64,000 nt of DNA from Pacificispira sp040217575 (GCA_040217575.1 JAVJPW010000002.1:310001-374000); one strand, 5' to 3'; positions 43,235 to 52,601 are shown, counted from the first letter of the stretch. Notes: generated by a model not told the origin, from the letters alone. Numbers and translations: made by a program.

Positions 43235-44040
43235 AGCATTTGGGCGGCGGCAATCGTGCCGGTGTCCATGTCCTGAATCAGGACCGCGCAGCCGCCGTCC
43301 CCGGACATCATGTCGGCGCTTATGCGATGCAGTGCCGGGCCGCCGGACCAGTGCGCATCCAGTGTCATCAGCGACCGCACGACATGGCGGTTGACCAGCG
43401 TCCGGCCTGAATTTTCCCCGGCTTCCACCTCGGTCACGTGACGGTCGTCGAATCCGGCCAGCAGGATGCGATAGCTTCCGCCGTCCGGTGCCGGCCCGTC
43501 CAGGGTCACCACCATTCCGCCGGCTTCATCCATGGCGACATTCAGGTCCGGAAGCGCCCCGTCGTCCGCATCCATCATGCGTTTCATGGCGGCCGCTTCG
43601 ATGCGGGCCTCAACGGCGGTTTCGCGGGATCCGACTTCGTGGGCGCGACCGTCGATCACCATCTGCGGCGTATAGTTGTAGGGCGACCCGAACAGCTGGT
43701 TATAGAATCGCTGGCGGTGGGTATAGGACGGGTCCGCGAACGGGTCGCTCCAGCCGATATAGTCCCAATAGTCGACATGGAACTCCAGGGCGATGACGCC
43801 GTCCCGATCCGCCAGTTCCGCCAGCAGCGCCTCTGCCGGCGGACAGGAATTACAGCCCTGACTGGTAAACAGTTCAACCACGACCGGCGGTGTGTCGTCT
43901 GCCGCCAATGCCTTATGGGCGGGGAACCCAATAGCAGTCGCCCCGGCAAGACCTGCCAAAAGACCCGACGCCAGTGCAAACGGACCCAGGGCAAGCGGGG
44001 CCAGAACGCTGCGGCGGCTATGTCGGACGGGGTGCCTCAT
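43225..44040 (-). CDS. DUF1223 thioredoxin-like exported protein
   Basis: A 271-residue protein of the DUF1223 family. The N-terminus HSRRSVLAPLALGPFALASG fits a Tat-type signal peptide (twin Arg then hydrophobic core), ending near HKALA. The mature part starts PVVVELFTSQGCNSCPPAEA, a thioredoxin-like strand with a CNSC motif, and continues with EFHVDYWDYIGWSDPFADPS and YTPQMVIDGRAHEVGSRE, which are diagnostic of the family. The role is not established. Redox activity is inferred from the CxxC. Confidence 0.9.
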   Translation of the reverse strand: MRHPVRHSRRSVLAPLALGPFALASGLLAGLAGATAIGFPAHKALAADDTPPVVVELFTSQGCNSCPPAEALLAELADRDGVIALEFHVDYWDYIGWSDPFADPSYTHRQRFYNQLFGSPYNYTPQMVIDGRAHEVGSRETAVEARIEAAAMKRMMDADDGALPDLNVAMDEAGGMVVTLDGPAPDGGSYRILLAGFDDRHVTEVEAGENSGRTLVNRHVVRSLMTLDAHWSGGPALHRISADMMSGDGGCAVLIQDMDTGTIAAAQMLQF

Positions 44041-44112
44041 GATGGAAACAGCCTACAAAGACCGGTCGATCCGGGCCAGTCACATATGGGTGACGGGCGC
44101 ACCCGTTCGGCC

Positions 44113-45039
44113 TCACGTTCCGGTGAGGATACCGGGCGTCAATTCTCCATTGACCTCAACAAAGATTTCAAGCGACCGGAAGGCTTCTGGCGGCCCGTAA
44201 TAGGACCCGGTGACGGGGGACGCCTGGGCCGGGTCACGTGCAACGGCGACACGGATCAGGTTCGCGCCACCGGCAATGCCGTTCGTCGGGTCGAACTCGA
44301 CCCATCCCGCGCCCGGCAGATAGACCTGTACCCACGCATGGGTAGCCCCTGCGCCGCGCAGGTCCGCCCCCTGGGGCAGGGTCGGGTCCTTCAGCGCGGC
44401 GTCCATCGCCGGGTCGTAAAGATAGCCGGACACGAACCGTGCCCCCAGGCCAAGCGACCGCACGGCTTCCATGAAGAACAGCGCGAAGTCCCGGCAGCTT
44501 CCGGTGCCGCGGTCCAGGGTTTCGGTCGGCGTCTGTGTTCCGTGCGCCTCACGCGTTTCATAGAAAAATGTGTCGCGCACCGCCCCGTTCATTGCGATCA
44601 GCGTTTCACCGGTGTCGACAACACTTCCGTTCATGAACTGGCGTGCCCATTCGGTGATCCGGTGTTGCGGGTCGGTGTAATGCCGTTCCATGCAGCGGCC
44701 CAGATCCGCGACCTCGTTGCTGTTGTACGGAAACGGCAGCGAACGGGCATAGGGCTCAAGGGTGGAAAAATCAGGCTCCGCCAGACCATAATGTTCAATC
44801 CGGATGGTGCTTTCCACATGCAGGTGGTCCGCTTCTTCCAGAAACTCGACGCGGGCCACGGAATTGCCGAACACATCGTGGGTCCAGCGGGTCGTGGCGG
44901 CAGGGGAAACGGAAAGCGACGCTTCCAGCATGCGCAGGTCATGACTGTCACGCGGCCGCATCATCAGGGCATGTTCGCCGAACCGCACGGGCCGGTCGTA
45001 ATGATAGCTGGTGACGTGGTGAACGGTCAGAATCTGCAT
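44113..45039 (-). CDS. Transglutaminase-like protein with N-terminal beta domain
   Basis: A 308-residue cytoplasmic protein of the widespread bacterial transglutaminase-like family. The N-terminal beta-domain begins ILTVHHVTSYHYDRPVRFGE. The core has the catalytic Cys in LDRGTGSCRDFALFFMEAVR, His in GAGATHAWVQVYLPGAGWVE and Asp in EFDPTNGIAGGANLIRVAVA. Members may be proteases or amidases; the substrate is not known. The start at 45039 matches the family; the frame extends nine codons further. It lies 48 bases after the aconitase stop on the same strand. Confidence 0.9.
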   Translation of the reverse strand: MQILTVHHVTSYHYDRPVRFGEHALMMRPRDSHDLRMLEASLSVSPAATTRWTHDVFGNSVARVEFLEEADHLHVESTIRIEHYGLAEPDFSTLEPYARSLPFPYNSNEVADLGRCMERHYTDPQHRITEWARQFMNGSVVDTGETLIAMNGAVRDTFFYETREAHGTQTPTETLDRGTGSCRDFALFFMEAVRSLGLGARFVSGYLYDPAMDAALKDPTLPQGADLRGAGATHAWVQVYLPGAGWVEFDPTNGIAGGANLIRVAVARDPAQASPVTGSYYGPPEAFRSLEIFVEVNGELTPGILTGT

Positions 45040-45086
45040 GGCCGGGGAGTTAAAACGCAGTTCCACCCCCCTGACCAGTGAAACTT

Positions 45087-47849
45087 CTACGCCGCCTTGC
45101 TTTCCGCCAGTAGGTTGCGGAGCACATACTGCAGGACACCGCCGTGACGGTAATAGTCAACCTCGCCGGCCGTATCGATGCGGCAGGTCAGCGGAACGTC
45201 CTGCGAGGTGCCGTCCGGACGGTGGATCACCAGCACCATGTCCTTGCGCGGCTGGATGCCACCGTCGATGCCTTTGACATCGAATGTTTCCGCTCCCGTC
45301 AGGTTTAGGGACTTCCAGCTGGTGCCGTCCTTGAACTGCAGCGGCAGGACCCCCATGCCGACCAGATTCGACCGGTGGATGCGTTCGAAGCTTTCGACGA
45401 TCACCGCCTTTACGCCCAGAAGGTTCGTGCCCTTCGCCGCCCAGTCGCGGGACGACCCGGTGCCGTATTCCTTGCCGCCGAACACGACCAGCGGCACGCC
45501 GTCGGCCTTGTATTTCATTGCCGCGTCATACACCGGCATCTGTTCGCCGGACGGCATGTGCCTTGTGAACCCGCCTTCGACGTCGGGCACCATGGCATTG
45601 CGGATCCGGATGTTGGCGAACGTGCCGCGCATCATGACTTCGTGGTTGCCGCGGCGCGACCCGTAGGAATTGAAGTCCTTCGGGCGGACCTGACGTTCGG
45701 TCAGATATTGCCCGGCCGGCGTGTCCGGTTTGAAAGACCCGGCCGGGGAAATGTGGTCGGTGGTGACGGAATCGCCCAGCATCAGCAACGGTCGCGCACC
45801 TTCGATGTCCGATGTCGCCGCCGGCTCCGGGGCCATATCTTCGAAATAGGGCGGGTGCTGGACATAGGTCGATCCGGTATTCCATTCATAGGTTTCGCCG
45901 CCGGACACGTTGATGGCCTGCCATTCCGGCGGGCCTTCGAAGACATTGCCATAGCGGGACCGGAACATGTCTGCCGACAGGGCCGCGCGAACCGTCTCTT
46001 CCACCTCATGATTGGTCGGCCAGATATCCTTCAGGAACACCGGTTGGCCGTCCGACCCTTCGCCCAGCGGTTCCGAGGTGATGTCGATGTTCATGTTGCC
46101 GGCCAGCGCGTAGGCGACGACCAGTGGCGGCGAAGCGAGGTAGTTTCCACGGGTCTGCGGGTTCACGCGGCCTTCGAAATTGCGGTTGCCCGACAGGACG
46201 GACGTCACCACCAGATCGCCTTTGTCCACGGCCTTGGAAATCGCTTCGGGCAGGGGCCCCGAATTGCCGATACAGGTCGTGCAGCCATAACCGACCAGAT
46301 CGAATCCCAGGGCGTCCAGGTCATCCTGCAGCCCTGCCTTTTCCAGATAGTCGGTCACCACCTGAGACCCGGGCGCCAGCGATGTCTTGACCCAGGGTTT
46401 GGTCATCAGCCCCAGTTCGCGGGCCTTGCGGGCAACCAGGCCGGCGGCGACCAGAACGGACGGGTTGGATGTGTTGGTGCAGGACGTGATGGCGGCGATC
46501 ACGACATCGCCGTGCTTCAGCTTGTAGTCGGCGCCTTCGACCGGAACCTGCGTATCCCAGGCGCTGTCGCTTGCCTGGGCGGGGCCGCCTTCGGCCGCCA
46601 GCCGGCCTTCCTCTTCGGACGACGGCACGCCCAGATAGTCGGCGATCACTTTCTTGAATTCCGGTGCCGCCCGGGACAGGGGCACCCGGTCCTGCGGGCG
46701 TTTCGGCCCGGCCAGGGACGGTTCCACGCGGTCCAGGTCCAGTTCCAGCGTATCGGTGAAGACGGGTTCGGGTGCACCGGCTTCGCGCCACATGCCCTGT
46801 GCCTTTGCATAGGCTTCGGTCAGGGCGACATGTTCCGGGTCACGGCCGGAAAATTCCAGATAGCGGATTGTTTCCGCGTCGATCGGGAAAATGCCGCAGG
46901 TCGCGCCGTATTCCGGTGCCATGTTGGCGATCGTCGCGCGGTCGGCCAGCGTCAGATTGTCGAGCCCGTCGCCATAGAATTCGACGAATTTGCCGACCAC
47001 GCCCTTCTTGCGCAGCATTTCCGTGACGGTCAGCACCAGATCGGTTGCGGTCATGCCTTCCTTCAGCCGGCCCTTCAGCTTGAAGCCGACCACTTCCGGG
47101 ATCAGCATCGTGACCGGTTGGCCCAGCATCGCGGCTTCGGCTTCGATCCCGCCGACACCCCAGCCCAGTACCCCCAGTCCGTTGACCATGGTGGTGTGGC
47201 TGTCCGTGCCGACCAGCGTATCGGGATAGGCGACTTCGGTATCGCCGCCGACTTCGCCCGACGACCAGACGCCACGCGCCAGATATTCGACATTCACCTG
47301 ATGACAGATGCCGGTGCCGGGCGGTACGACGCGGAAATTGTCGAACGCCGTCTGACCCCATCGCAGGAACTCATAGCGTTCGCCGTTGCGTTCGAATTCC
47401 AGTTCAACATTCTTCTTGAACGCGTCCGGGCCGCCGAAATAGTCGACCATGACCGAATGGTCGATGACAAGGTCCACCGGCGACAGCGGATTGATCTTCT
47501 GCGGGTCGCCACCCATCGCCGTCATGGCGTCGCGCATCGCCGCCAGATCCACCACCGCCGGGACGCCGGTGAAATCCTGCATCAGGACACGCGCCGGACG
47601 ATAGGCGATTTCCCGGTCGGACGTCCTGGTCTTGAGCCAGTCCGCCATGGCCTGAATGTCGTCGGTCGTGACGCTGTCGCCGTCTTCGAAACGCAAAAGG
47701 TTTTCCAGAAGAACCTTCAGCGAGAAAGGCAGGCGTGAGACATCCCCGATCTTTTCGGACGCGGCGGCGATGGAATAATACGCGTATTCCCGTTCGCCGG
47801 CGTTAAGGGTCTTGCGGGTTCCAAGGCTGTCCTGACCGGTCATCGTCAT
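45087..47849 (-). CDS. acnA: Aconitate hydratase A
   Basis: 4Fe-4S enzyme that interconverts citrate and isocitrate in the TCA cycle, of the IRP1/AcnA type. The 920-residue length is standard. Cluster ligands are in IAAITSCTNTSNPSVLVAAG and VGYGCTTCIGNSGPLPEAIS. Other hallmarks are VVGTDSHTTMVNGLGVLGWG-like text (LVGTDSHTTMVNGLGVLGWG), GNRNFEGRVNPQTRGNYLAS and EYGTGSSRDWAAKGTNLLGV. The ATG at 47849 is preceded by GGAG at eleven bases; the open frame runs to 48161 but overlaps the next gene and is not coding. An apparently separate promoter lies in 47850-48033. Confidence 0.97.
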   Translation of the reverse strand: MTMTGQDSLGTRKTLNAGEREYAYYSIAAASEKIGDVSRLPFSLKVLLENLLRFEDGDSVTTDDIQAMADWLKTRTSDREIAYRPARVLMQDFTGVPAVVDLAAMRDAMTAMGGDPQKINPLSPVDLVIDHSVMVDYFGGPDAFKKNVELEFERNGERYEFLRWGQTAFDNFRVVPPGTGICHQVNVEYLARGVWSSGEVGGDTEVAYPDTLVGTDSHTTMVNGLGVLGWGVGGIEAEAAMLGQPVTMLIPEVVGFKLKGRLKEGMTATDLVLTVTEMLRKKGVVGKFVEFYGDGLDNLTLADRATIANMAPEYGATCGIFPIDAETIRYLEFSGRDPEHVALTEAYAKAQGMWREAGAPEPVFTDTLELDLDRVEPSLAGPKRPQDRVPLSRAAPEFKKVIADYLGVPSSEEEGRLAAEGGPAQASDSAWDTQVPVEGADYKLKHGDVVIAAITSCTNTSNPSVLVAAGLVARKARELGLMTKPWVKTSLAPGSQVVTDYLEKAGLQDDLDALGFDLVGYGCTTCIGNSGPLPEAISKAVDKGDLVVTSVLSGNRNFEGRVNPQTRGNYLASPPLVVAYALAGNMNIDITSEPLGEGSDGQPVFLKDIWPTNHEVEETVRAALSADMFRSRYGNVFEGPPEWQAINVSGGETYEWNTGSTYVQHPPYFEDMAPEPAATSDIEGARPLLMLGDSVTTDHISPAGSFKPDTPAGQYLTERQVRPKDFNSYGSRRGNHEVMMRGTFANIRIRNAMVPDVEGGFTRHMPSGEQMPVYDAAMKYKADGVPLVVFGGKEYGTGSSRDWAAKGTNLLGVKAVIVESFERIHRSNLVGMGVLPLQFKDGTSWKSLNLTGAETFDVKGIDGGIQPRKDMVLVIHRPDGTSQDVPLTCRIDTAGEVDYYRHGGVLQYVLRNLLAESKAA

Positions 47850-48033
47850 GGCTGGTGGTCTCCTTTGGCGTGCAGGCCGGGCGGAATGTTCCGGCGCCGG
47901 CGTCTTTGCTTGGCTGAATATCGACCGGGTTGTACTGCAACGCAGCGCAACCCAACAATGTGCCATATAGGCGCGCCTTTCCCGCCTGCACACCCCGTCT
48001 GTGCCGGCTGACAGGGTGATTTTGACGGATGTG

Positions 48034-49038
48034 TCAGCCTTCGGCGGCGAGAATCTCGTCCAGTGTCCGACGAGCGGCGACATTGTGCGGGCCGTCAATG
48101 GCAACCGCCAGTTCGGCGATGCGCCGTGCCTCCCCGCGGTTTCCGGCCTGCAACAAGGCATAGGCCAGATTGTTCAGGGCGGCCTGATGCCCGGCGTCCC
48201 GCGCGATGGCCTCGCGGTAGTTCGCGATCGCAGATGACAGGTTTCCGTCGGCGAAGCGCAGGTTCCCAAGCGCGAACCAAGGAAATGCGCTTTCCGGCCA
48301 CCGGCCAAGGGCCTGCCGATAGGCCAGGGCTGCGTTTCGACTGTCGCCCGTTTCTTCCATGGCGGACGCTTCGTCCATCCATGCGCCAAGGCCGGCTGTT
48401 GCCGGAATGGGTCCGGACGGGGGGGTAAGGATCAGGCCCCAGAAGCCGGCGCGGGCCCAGGTCCGTTCCAGCGTTGCAATCGGCATTTCGTACCGTTCCA
48501 CGGTCCCAGACCGCAGAATGGCGACTTCCCGATCCAGATCGAATCCGACCAGCACCGCATAATGCCAGGCGGGCGCCATTTCCAGTCCCAGATTTTGAAG
48601 GATCAGCACCGGGTTACCGGCCGCGACCTCTTCGAATGCCGCATCCATGCCCGTGACTCGCACCGGCAGAACCCCGCTGCGTCTGGCGGCCGTAACCATG
48701 TCGGCCTGAAGCGACCCCTGCCGGCCGGGGGTGAAGGTCATGCCGGCGATGCGGTCTGGCGTCGTGTGCTGACCCAGATGTGTCAGAACCGTCGCCATTG
48801 CCGCAGGGCCGCAATGATATTCCGTTTGCGGATAGAACGGCACCTCCGTCAGCTCGACCGCTGTCGGTGTGCCGTCCGATGGGGCCGCGATCAGACGGTC
48901 CGTCACCGGCGTTGCCGTACATCCGGCAACGATCAGGACGATAAGCCCCGCCACGGCCGCACGCAGGACCGGGACCGGACTGCCGCCCGGCAATCCGGTC
49001 CCGATATCGCCCGATGGGTATTTTGTTCGAAAGAACAT
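48034..49038 (-). CDS. PA2778-family C39-like cysteine peptidase lipoprotein with TPR
   Basis: A 334-residue envelope protein of the PA2778 family. A long signal region ends with the lipobox VAGC (Cys40). A C39-like papain-fold peptidase domain follows, with nucleophile Cys76 in YHCGPAAMATVLTHLG and His159 in PAWHYAVLVGFD. The C-terminal third (about 225-330) is tetratricopeptide-like: SRNAALAYRQALGRWPESAF, LSSAIANYREAIARDAGHQA. C39 relatives cut leader peptides after double-Gly sites. The partner gene (PA2779-type) is immediately upstream and ends two bases before the start, so the pair is translated together. Confidence 0.88.
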   Translation of the reverse strand: MFFRTKYPSGDIGTGLPGGSPVPVLRAAVAGLIVLIVAGCTATPVTDRLIAAPSDGTPTAVELTEVPFYPQTEYHCGPAAMATVLTHLGQHTTPDRIAGMTFTPGRQGSLQADMVTAARRSGVLPVRVTGMDAAFEEVAAGNPVLILQNLGLEMAPAWHYAVLVGFDLDREVAILRSGTVERYEMPIATLERTWARAGFWGLILTPPSGPIPATAGLGAWMDEASAMEETGDSRNAALAYRQALGRWPESAFPWFALGNLRFADGNLSSAIANYREAIARDAGHQAALNNLAYALLQAGNRGEARRIAELAVAIDGPHNVAARRTLDEILAAEG

Positions 49039-49040
49039 CC

Positions 49041-49466
49041 TTAGTTCGTGAAACTGTAGACGTCCGTTTCACCCAGAATGTCGGTGATCAGCAGAACGAA
49101 AAAGATGATCAGGCCCGCACCGACGATCACGCCCACGGCGCCCTGACCGGACGGGTCGGTCCGGATCGTTTCCGCCAGCTCTTCGGCTTCCGCATCCGTC
49201 AGCGCGGCAACGCGGGCTTCCGCTTCTGCCGGGTCGACGCCCTGACGGCGCATTTCCGCCTGAACATCGCTTCTGGCCATGAAACCGGCAATGGTGGCGC
49301 GCGCATCGATTGTTTGTTCTTGCGCAATGACGTCCTGGGTCGCGACAATGTCGGCGTGGGCCGTCGTGGCCGCCAGGGTCGACGTGGCACCGATGGCCAG
49401 CGCGCAGGAAAGGGCAATTGCCTTGAAGCCGGAATTGGTTCGGCCGGTATTGGTGTGGAGCATCAT
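49041..49466 (-). CDS. PA2779-family small membrane protein
   Basis: A 141-residue protein of the PA2779 family, always found next to a PA2778-type peptidase in genomes I know. It has a cleavable signal peptide (ALSCALAIGATSTLAATTAH, then ADIVAT), a polar helical middle with DVQAEMRRQGVDPAEAEARV and AALTDAEAEELAETI, and a C-terminal membrane helix GVIVGAGLIIFFVLLITDIL preceded by a Gly-rich GQGAVG. The ATG at 49466 has AGGAG seven bases upstream; a second ATG follows directly. The function is unknown. It could be substrate or membrane anchor of the adjacent peptidase (inference). Confidence 0.85.
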   Translation of the reverse strand: MMLHTNTGRTNSGFKAIALSCALAIGATSTLAATTAHADIVATQDVIAQEQTIDARATIAGFMARSDVQAEMRRQGVDPAEAEARVAALTDAEAEELAETIRTDPSGQGAVGVIVGAGLIIFFVLLITDILGETDVYSFTN

Positions 49467-49673
49467 GTCGTTTCTCCTTTTCACACAGTTCATCAAGGTC
49501 CGGATTCCAGACCCGATGGCTGAAATTTGTGTAAGTCAGCCCGCGCCTGCTGTGACGCGGGTATCGTGCCCCTCGGGTTTCGATCTGGGGTCGACCCGCA
49601 CAGATGCAATTGGAAAAATTCGGCATTTTATGGGCATTTTGGGGACGGTGCGGACCCGATGGGGTGAAAATCG

Positions 49674-50279
49674 ATGAAATTCATTGCTGACCGAAACGCC
49701 GTCGTTCTGGTTGAAGACGGCCCTGGAACGTCGGGCGTGCCGACCATTGGACCGTTGCGCATCGACGTGGCCCAAAGCCGCGAACTGGATGCGGCGGGGC
49801 TGGAACTGTTCGGCGTCACGGGTCTGTTGCGGGACGAAGATCTGGCCACGGCGCTGGCCCGCTGCCTGAACGCCGCATTGGCAATCGACCGGGACGATCT
49901 GGCCACCGCGTCCCATGCGCTTGAGATACTGGTTGCCCAGCAACTGGCGTTGGTCGATGCCGACGATCCGGTCCGGCTGGCGGAAGAGTCCATGCGCTAT
50001 GTCCTGGATCAGGAACGCTGGCGGTTCACCCTGAAGCGGGACCGCCGGTCGGACGGTACCCGTATCGCATTGGACAATCCGAACGGGGCGGCGGTGCCGA
50101 TCGGCATTCACGTTTCCACGCGGGGAAAGACGCCCAGCTTCTGGGTGATGCAGGAAAACCGCCTGGTTCAGGGCGGGCATGCCTACAAGATTCCGATCCA
50201 GGCCGCGACGGCCATGAAACAGGCGGTCCAGGAATATCTGGACATGCACGATATCGGTACAGTCCGGCCATTCGGGTAG
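49674..50279 (+). CDS. Protein of unknown function, 201 residues
   Basis: A soluble protein with no recognised family. It starts MKFIADRNAVVLVEDGPGTS and has an alpha-helical centre (LATALARCLNAALAIDRDDL, HALEILVAQQLALVDADDPV) and a C-terminal part with RDRRSDGTRIALDNPNGAAV and KTPSFWVMQENRLVQGGHAY. No signal peptide or membrane segment. GGGGTGA seven bases before the ATG is a good ribosome-binding site, and codon use matches the neighbours, so the gene looks real. It is divergent from the PA2779/PA2778 pair and 138 bases before the histidine kinase. Confidence 0.75.
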   Translation: MKFIADRNAVVLVEDGPGTSGVPTIGPLRIDVAQSRELDAAGLELFGVTGLLRDEDLATALARCLNAALAIDRDDLATASHALEILVAQQLALVDADDPVRLAEESMRYVLDQERWRFTLKRDRRSDGTRIALDNPNGAAVPIGIHVSTRGKTPSFWVMQENRLVQGGHAYKIPIQAATAMKQAVQEYLDMHDIGTVRPFG

Positions 50280-50417
50280 ATTTCATAACACGAATATTTT
50301 AGGAAAATTTTCCTTAGTTCATTGAATTGTAATAGACTTTTGCAACGATTCTGAGCTTCGTCGGTGTGGGGAAGCAGGCAATTCGCCGGCATCATCAGGG
50401 CACAGAGATCGGGGCAA

Positions 50418-51920
50418 ATGGAACTCGCTGACAGGATCAGAAACCGGTACATTTTGGGGCTAAGCGCCTTGGCGATCACGATCCTGGCAACCTATCTCGG
50501 GCTTCAGAACATCATCGCCCGTCAGGACAATCTAGGGGAAGTGATCCGCATTGCGGGGGAACAGGCCGGCCTGACCCACCGCATTGCCTTCTTCACAGGT
50601 CAGATGCGGCATGCGGACAATGCGGAAGACTTTCGCACCGTGCGGCGTCAGGTCCATGTCGCGATCGGGCGCATGGGCGAACGCCATGGCTGGCTGATGC
50701 ACGGAAATCCCGATGAAGACCTGCCGCGGGTGTCTTCGGACCTGCTGGACCTGATCTATAATGACCCTTCCTTTGGTCTGGATCTGGCGACCAGCCGGTT
50801 TCTGCAAAGGGCGGAAATGTACGCCGACCGGGATTTCGAAGACCGGGCGAAAGGCGAATTGTACTTCATCTATGTCACGAACTACGGTCCCTACGTCCTG
50901 GACACGTTGCAGGAAGCGGCGGTCCAGGAATATGAGGCGATCGCCCAGAACCAGATCGAGACATTGAAGCGTTACGAGACGTTGGCGGTCGCGATGGCGC
51001 TGATCATCATCCTGCTTGAGGTGATTTTCATCTTCCGGCCGATGGAACGCAGCGTCCGGTCTTCCATGCGGTCGATGACGGACAGCATTTCGCATCTTGA
51101 GGCTACTGCCTCGAACCTGCAGGAGGCAAAGCGTCAGGCGGAAACCGCCGAACGGGCGAAATCGCAGTTCGTGTCCACCATGAGCCACGAACTCCGGACG
51201 CCACTGAATGCCATCATCGGTTTTTCGGAAAGCATGGAATCCGGTGTCTATGGCCCAATCGCATCCCCCAGACAGCGTGCGCGGCTGGGGGATATCTCAT
51301 CTGCGGCGCGGCACCTGTTGTCGCTGGTCAACGACATCCTGGACATGAGCGCCGCGGTCGAAGGTACGGTCGACCTGAAGGACGACCATTTTGCGTTGGC
51401 TGAGGTACTGGAGGAAATCGAATCCTATCTTTTGCCGCTGGCACTGGCGAAATCCCAGGTGCTGGATATCGACCGGACGGATGGCGATACGGTGTGGGTT
51501 CGCGGTGACAAGCGGCGGATCATGCAGGTCGGCATGAACATCGCCGCGAACGCCATCAAATATTCCGGCAACGGGACCCTGGTCACAATGGATGTCGTGA
51601 TCGACACGGACGGGTCCGCCGGGTTCCGCGTTTGCGATCAGGGACCGGGGATGAGCAAGGAGGACATCGAAACAGCCAGACGGCCCTTCGGGCGCACCCG
51701 TTCGGCCATGACCAGCGCCACCGAAGGGACGGGCCTGGGTCTGCCGCTAGCGACGGAAATCCTGTCGCTGCATGGCGGGGAACTCACCATCGACAGCATC
51801 GTGGGCAAGGGGACGGTCGTAACGGCCGTTTTTCCGGCGGAACGGGTGGAATTCCTGTTCTCGTCTGCGGCCGGCATGCCCCAGGCGGACCTGTTCGATG
51901 CGGAACGTCGCGCCGGATAA
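50418..51920 (+). CDS. Orphan membrane sensor histidine kinase with PilJ-like input domain
   Basis: A 500-residue kinase. A first membrane helix (LGLSALAITILATYLGL) is followed by a helical periplasmic domain that looks like the PilJ/NarX-type four-helix sensor (IRIAGEQAGLTHRIAFFTGQ). A second helix (LAVAMALIIILLEVIFIF) and a coiled linker come next. The H-box is FVSTMSHELRTPLNAIIGFS with phospho-His257, and the HATPase domain includes NIAANAIKYSG, VCDQGPGMS and GTGLGLPLATEILSLHGGEL. No response-regulator gene is adjacent. The ATG at 50418 is chosen because the upstream extension to 50364 lacks features. Confidence 0.9.
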   Translation: MELADRIRNRYILGLSALAITILATYLGLQNIIARQDNLGEVIRIAGEQAGLTHRIAFFTGQMRHADNAEDFRTVRRQVHVAIGRMGERHGWLMHGNPDEDLPRVSSDLLDLIYNDPSFGLDLATSRFLQRAEMYADRDFEDRAKGELYFIYVTNYGPYVLDTLQEAAVQEYEAIAQNQIETLKRYETLAVAMALIIILLEVIFIFRPMERSVRSSMRSMTDSISHLEATASNLQEAKRQAETAERAKSQFVSTMSHELRTPLNAIIGFSESMESGVYGPIASPRQRARLGDISSAARHLLSLVNDILDMSAAVEGTVDLKDDHFALAEVLEEIESYLLPLALAKSQVLDIDRTDGDTVWVRGDKRRIMQVGMNIAANAIKYSGNGTLVTMDVVIDTDGSAGFRVCDQGPGMSKEDIETARRPFGRTRSAMTSATEGTGLGLPLATEILSLHGGELTIDSIVGKGTVVTAVFPAERVEFLFSSAAGMPQADLFDAERRAG

Positions 51921-51952
51921 ACCGGCTGTTTCGTTTTCCGGATGGTGAAGGA

Positions 51953-52028
51953 TGGTGCCGCCTGCGTGACTCGAACACGCGACCTACGCATTACGAATGC
52001 GCCGCTCTACCAACTGAGCTAAGGCGGC
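51953..52028 (-). tRNA. tRNA-Thr (anticodon CGU)
   Basis: A 76-base cloverleaf on the minus strand. The acceptor GCCGCCU pairs with AGGCGGC, the D stem GCUC with GAGC, and the anticodon stem GCGCA with UGCGU around loop UUCGUAA, giving anticodon CGU (reads ACG, Thr). The T stem GCGUG pairs with CACGC around UUCGAGU. Discriminator A and an encoded CCA complete the 3' end. It lies between the kinase gene and the Rrf2 gene. Confidence 0.96.
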
Positions 52029-52148
52029 TTCGCCAATGGGACAGGCCTGTGGCCGGTATGCGCCCCGCGAATGGGGCGCGTTTTATCCGCACCGGTTTCG
52101 CAAATCAAGGATTAAGGTGCGCGCCTGTGTAAGGCGGGCCGCGGTCCC

Positions 52149-52601
52149 CTAAATCGAAAACGCGAACTGGTTGCGCGATGCGCTTTCCAGACCGGCATCC
52201 TGGGCGGCGACGCACAGGTCTTCGATGCTGGTTCTTGAAAGTCGTTCCATCGCGTATTCCTCGATCTCCTGCCAGATGGGGCGCAGAACGGTGTGCCCCA
52301 GTTCGCTGCCGGCCGGGTCGGTCAGCGGGTCGCGCCCGCCCTCCATTTCGTGCACGACGGTTACGATGTCGGCGATCGTGATGCGGCGGCGTTCCTTGGC
52401 CAGGCGATAGCCGCCCCGTGGACCGCGCATGCCCTTGAGGATACCGGCATGAACCAGTTGCTGCAGTACCTGTTCCAGATAGCGGCGCGGAATACCCTGC
52501 CGTTCCGCGATTTCACGCGACTGCACCGGAAGGTCGGCGGCATGATAGGCGATGTCCAGCACCGCCTCGATCGCGAACATCATCTTCTTCGTAAGCCGCA
52601 T
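52149..52601 (-). CDS. Rrf2-family transcriptional regulator lacking the Fe-S cysteines
   Basis: A 150-residue winged-helix regulator: MRLTKKMMFAIEAVLDIAYH, QSREIAERQGIPRRYLEQVL (recognition helix region), ILKGMRGPRGGYRLAKERRR. The three closely spaced cysteines that hold the Fe-S cluster in IscR, NsrR and RirA are absent; the only cysteine is near the C-terminus (SIEDLCVAAQDAG). It may therefore sense something else or act with a partner, like CymR. The start at 52601 has GGAGG at a good distance; the frame extends 34 codons upstream but overlaps dut. It is 25 bases after dut on the same strand. Confidence 0.9.
   Translation of the reverse strand: MRLTKKMMFAIEAVLDIAYHAADLPVQSREIAERQGIPRRYLEQVLQQLVHAGILKGMRGPRGGYRLAKERRRITIADIVTVVHEMEGGRDPLTDPAGSELGHTVLRPIWQEIEEYAMERLSRTSIEDLCVAAQDAGLESASRNQFAFSI

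Noticed and set aside
47850..48161. N-terminal extension of aconitase
   Set aside because: The extra 104 codons overlap the PA2778-type gene on the same strand and do not match the AcnA N-terminus.
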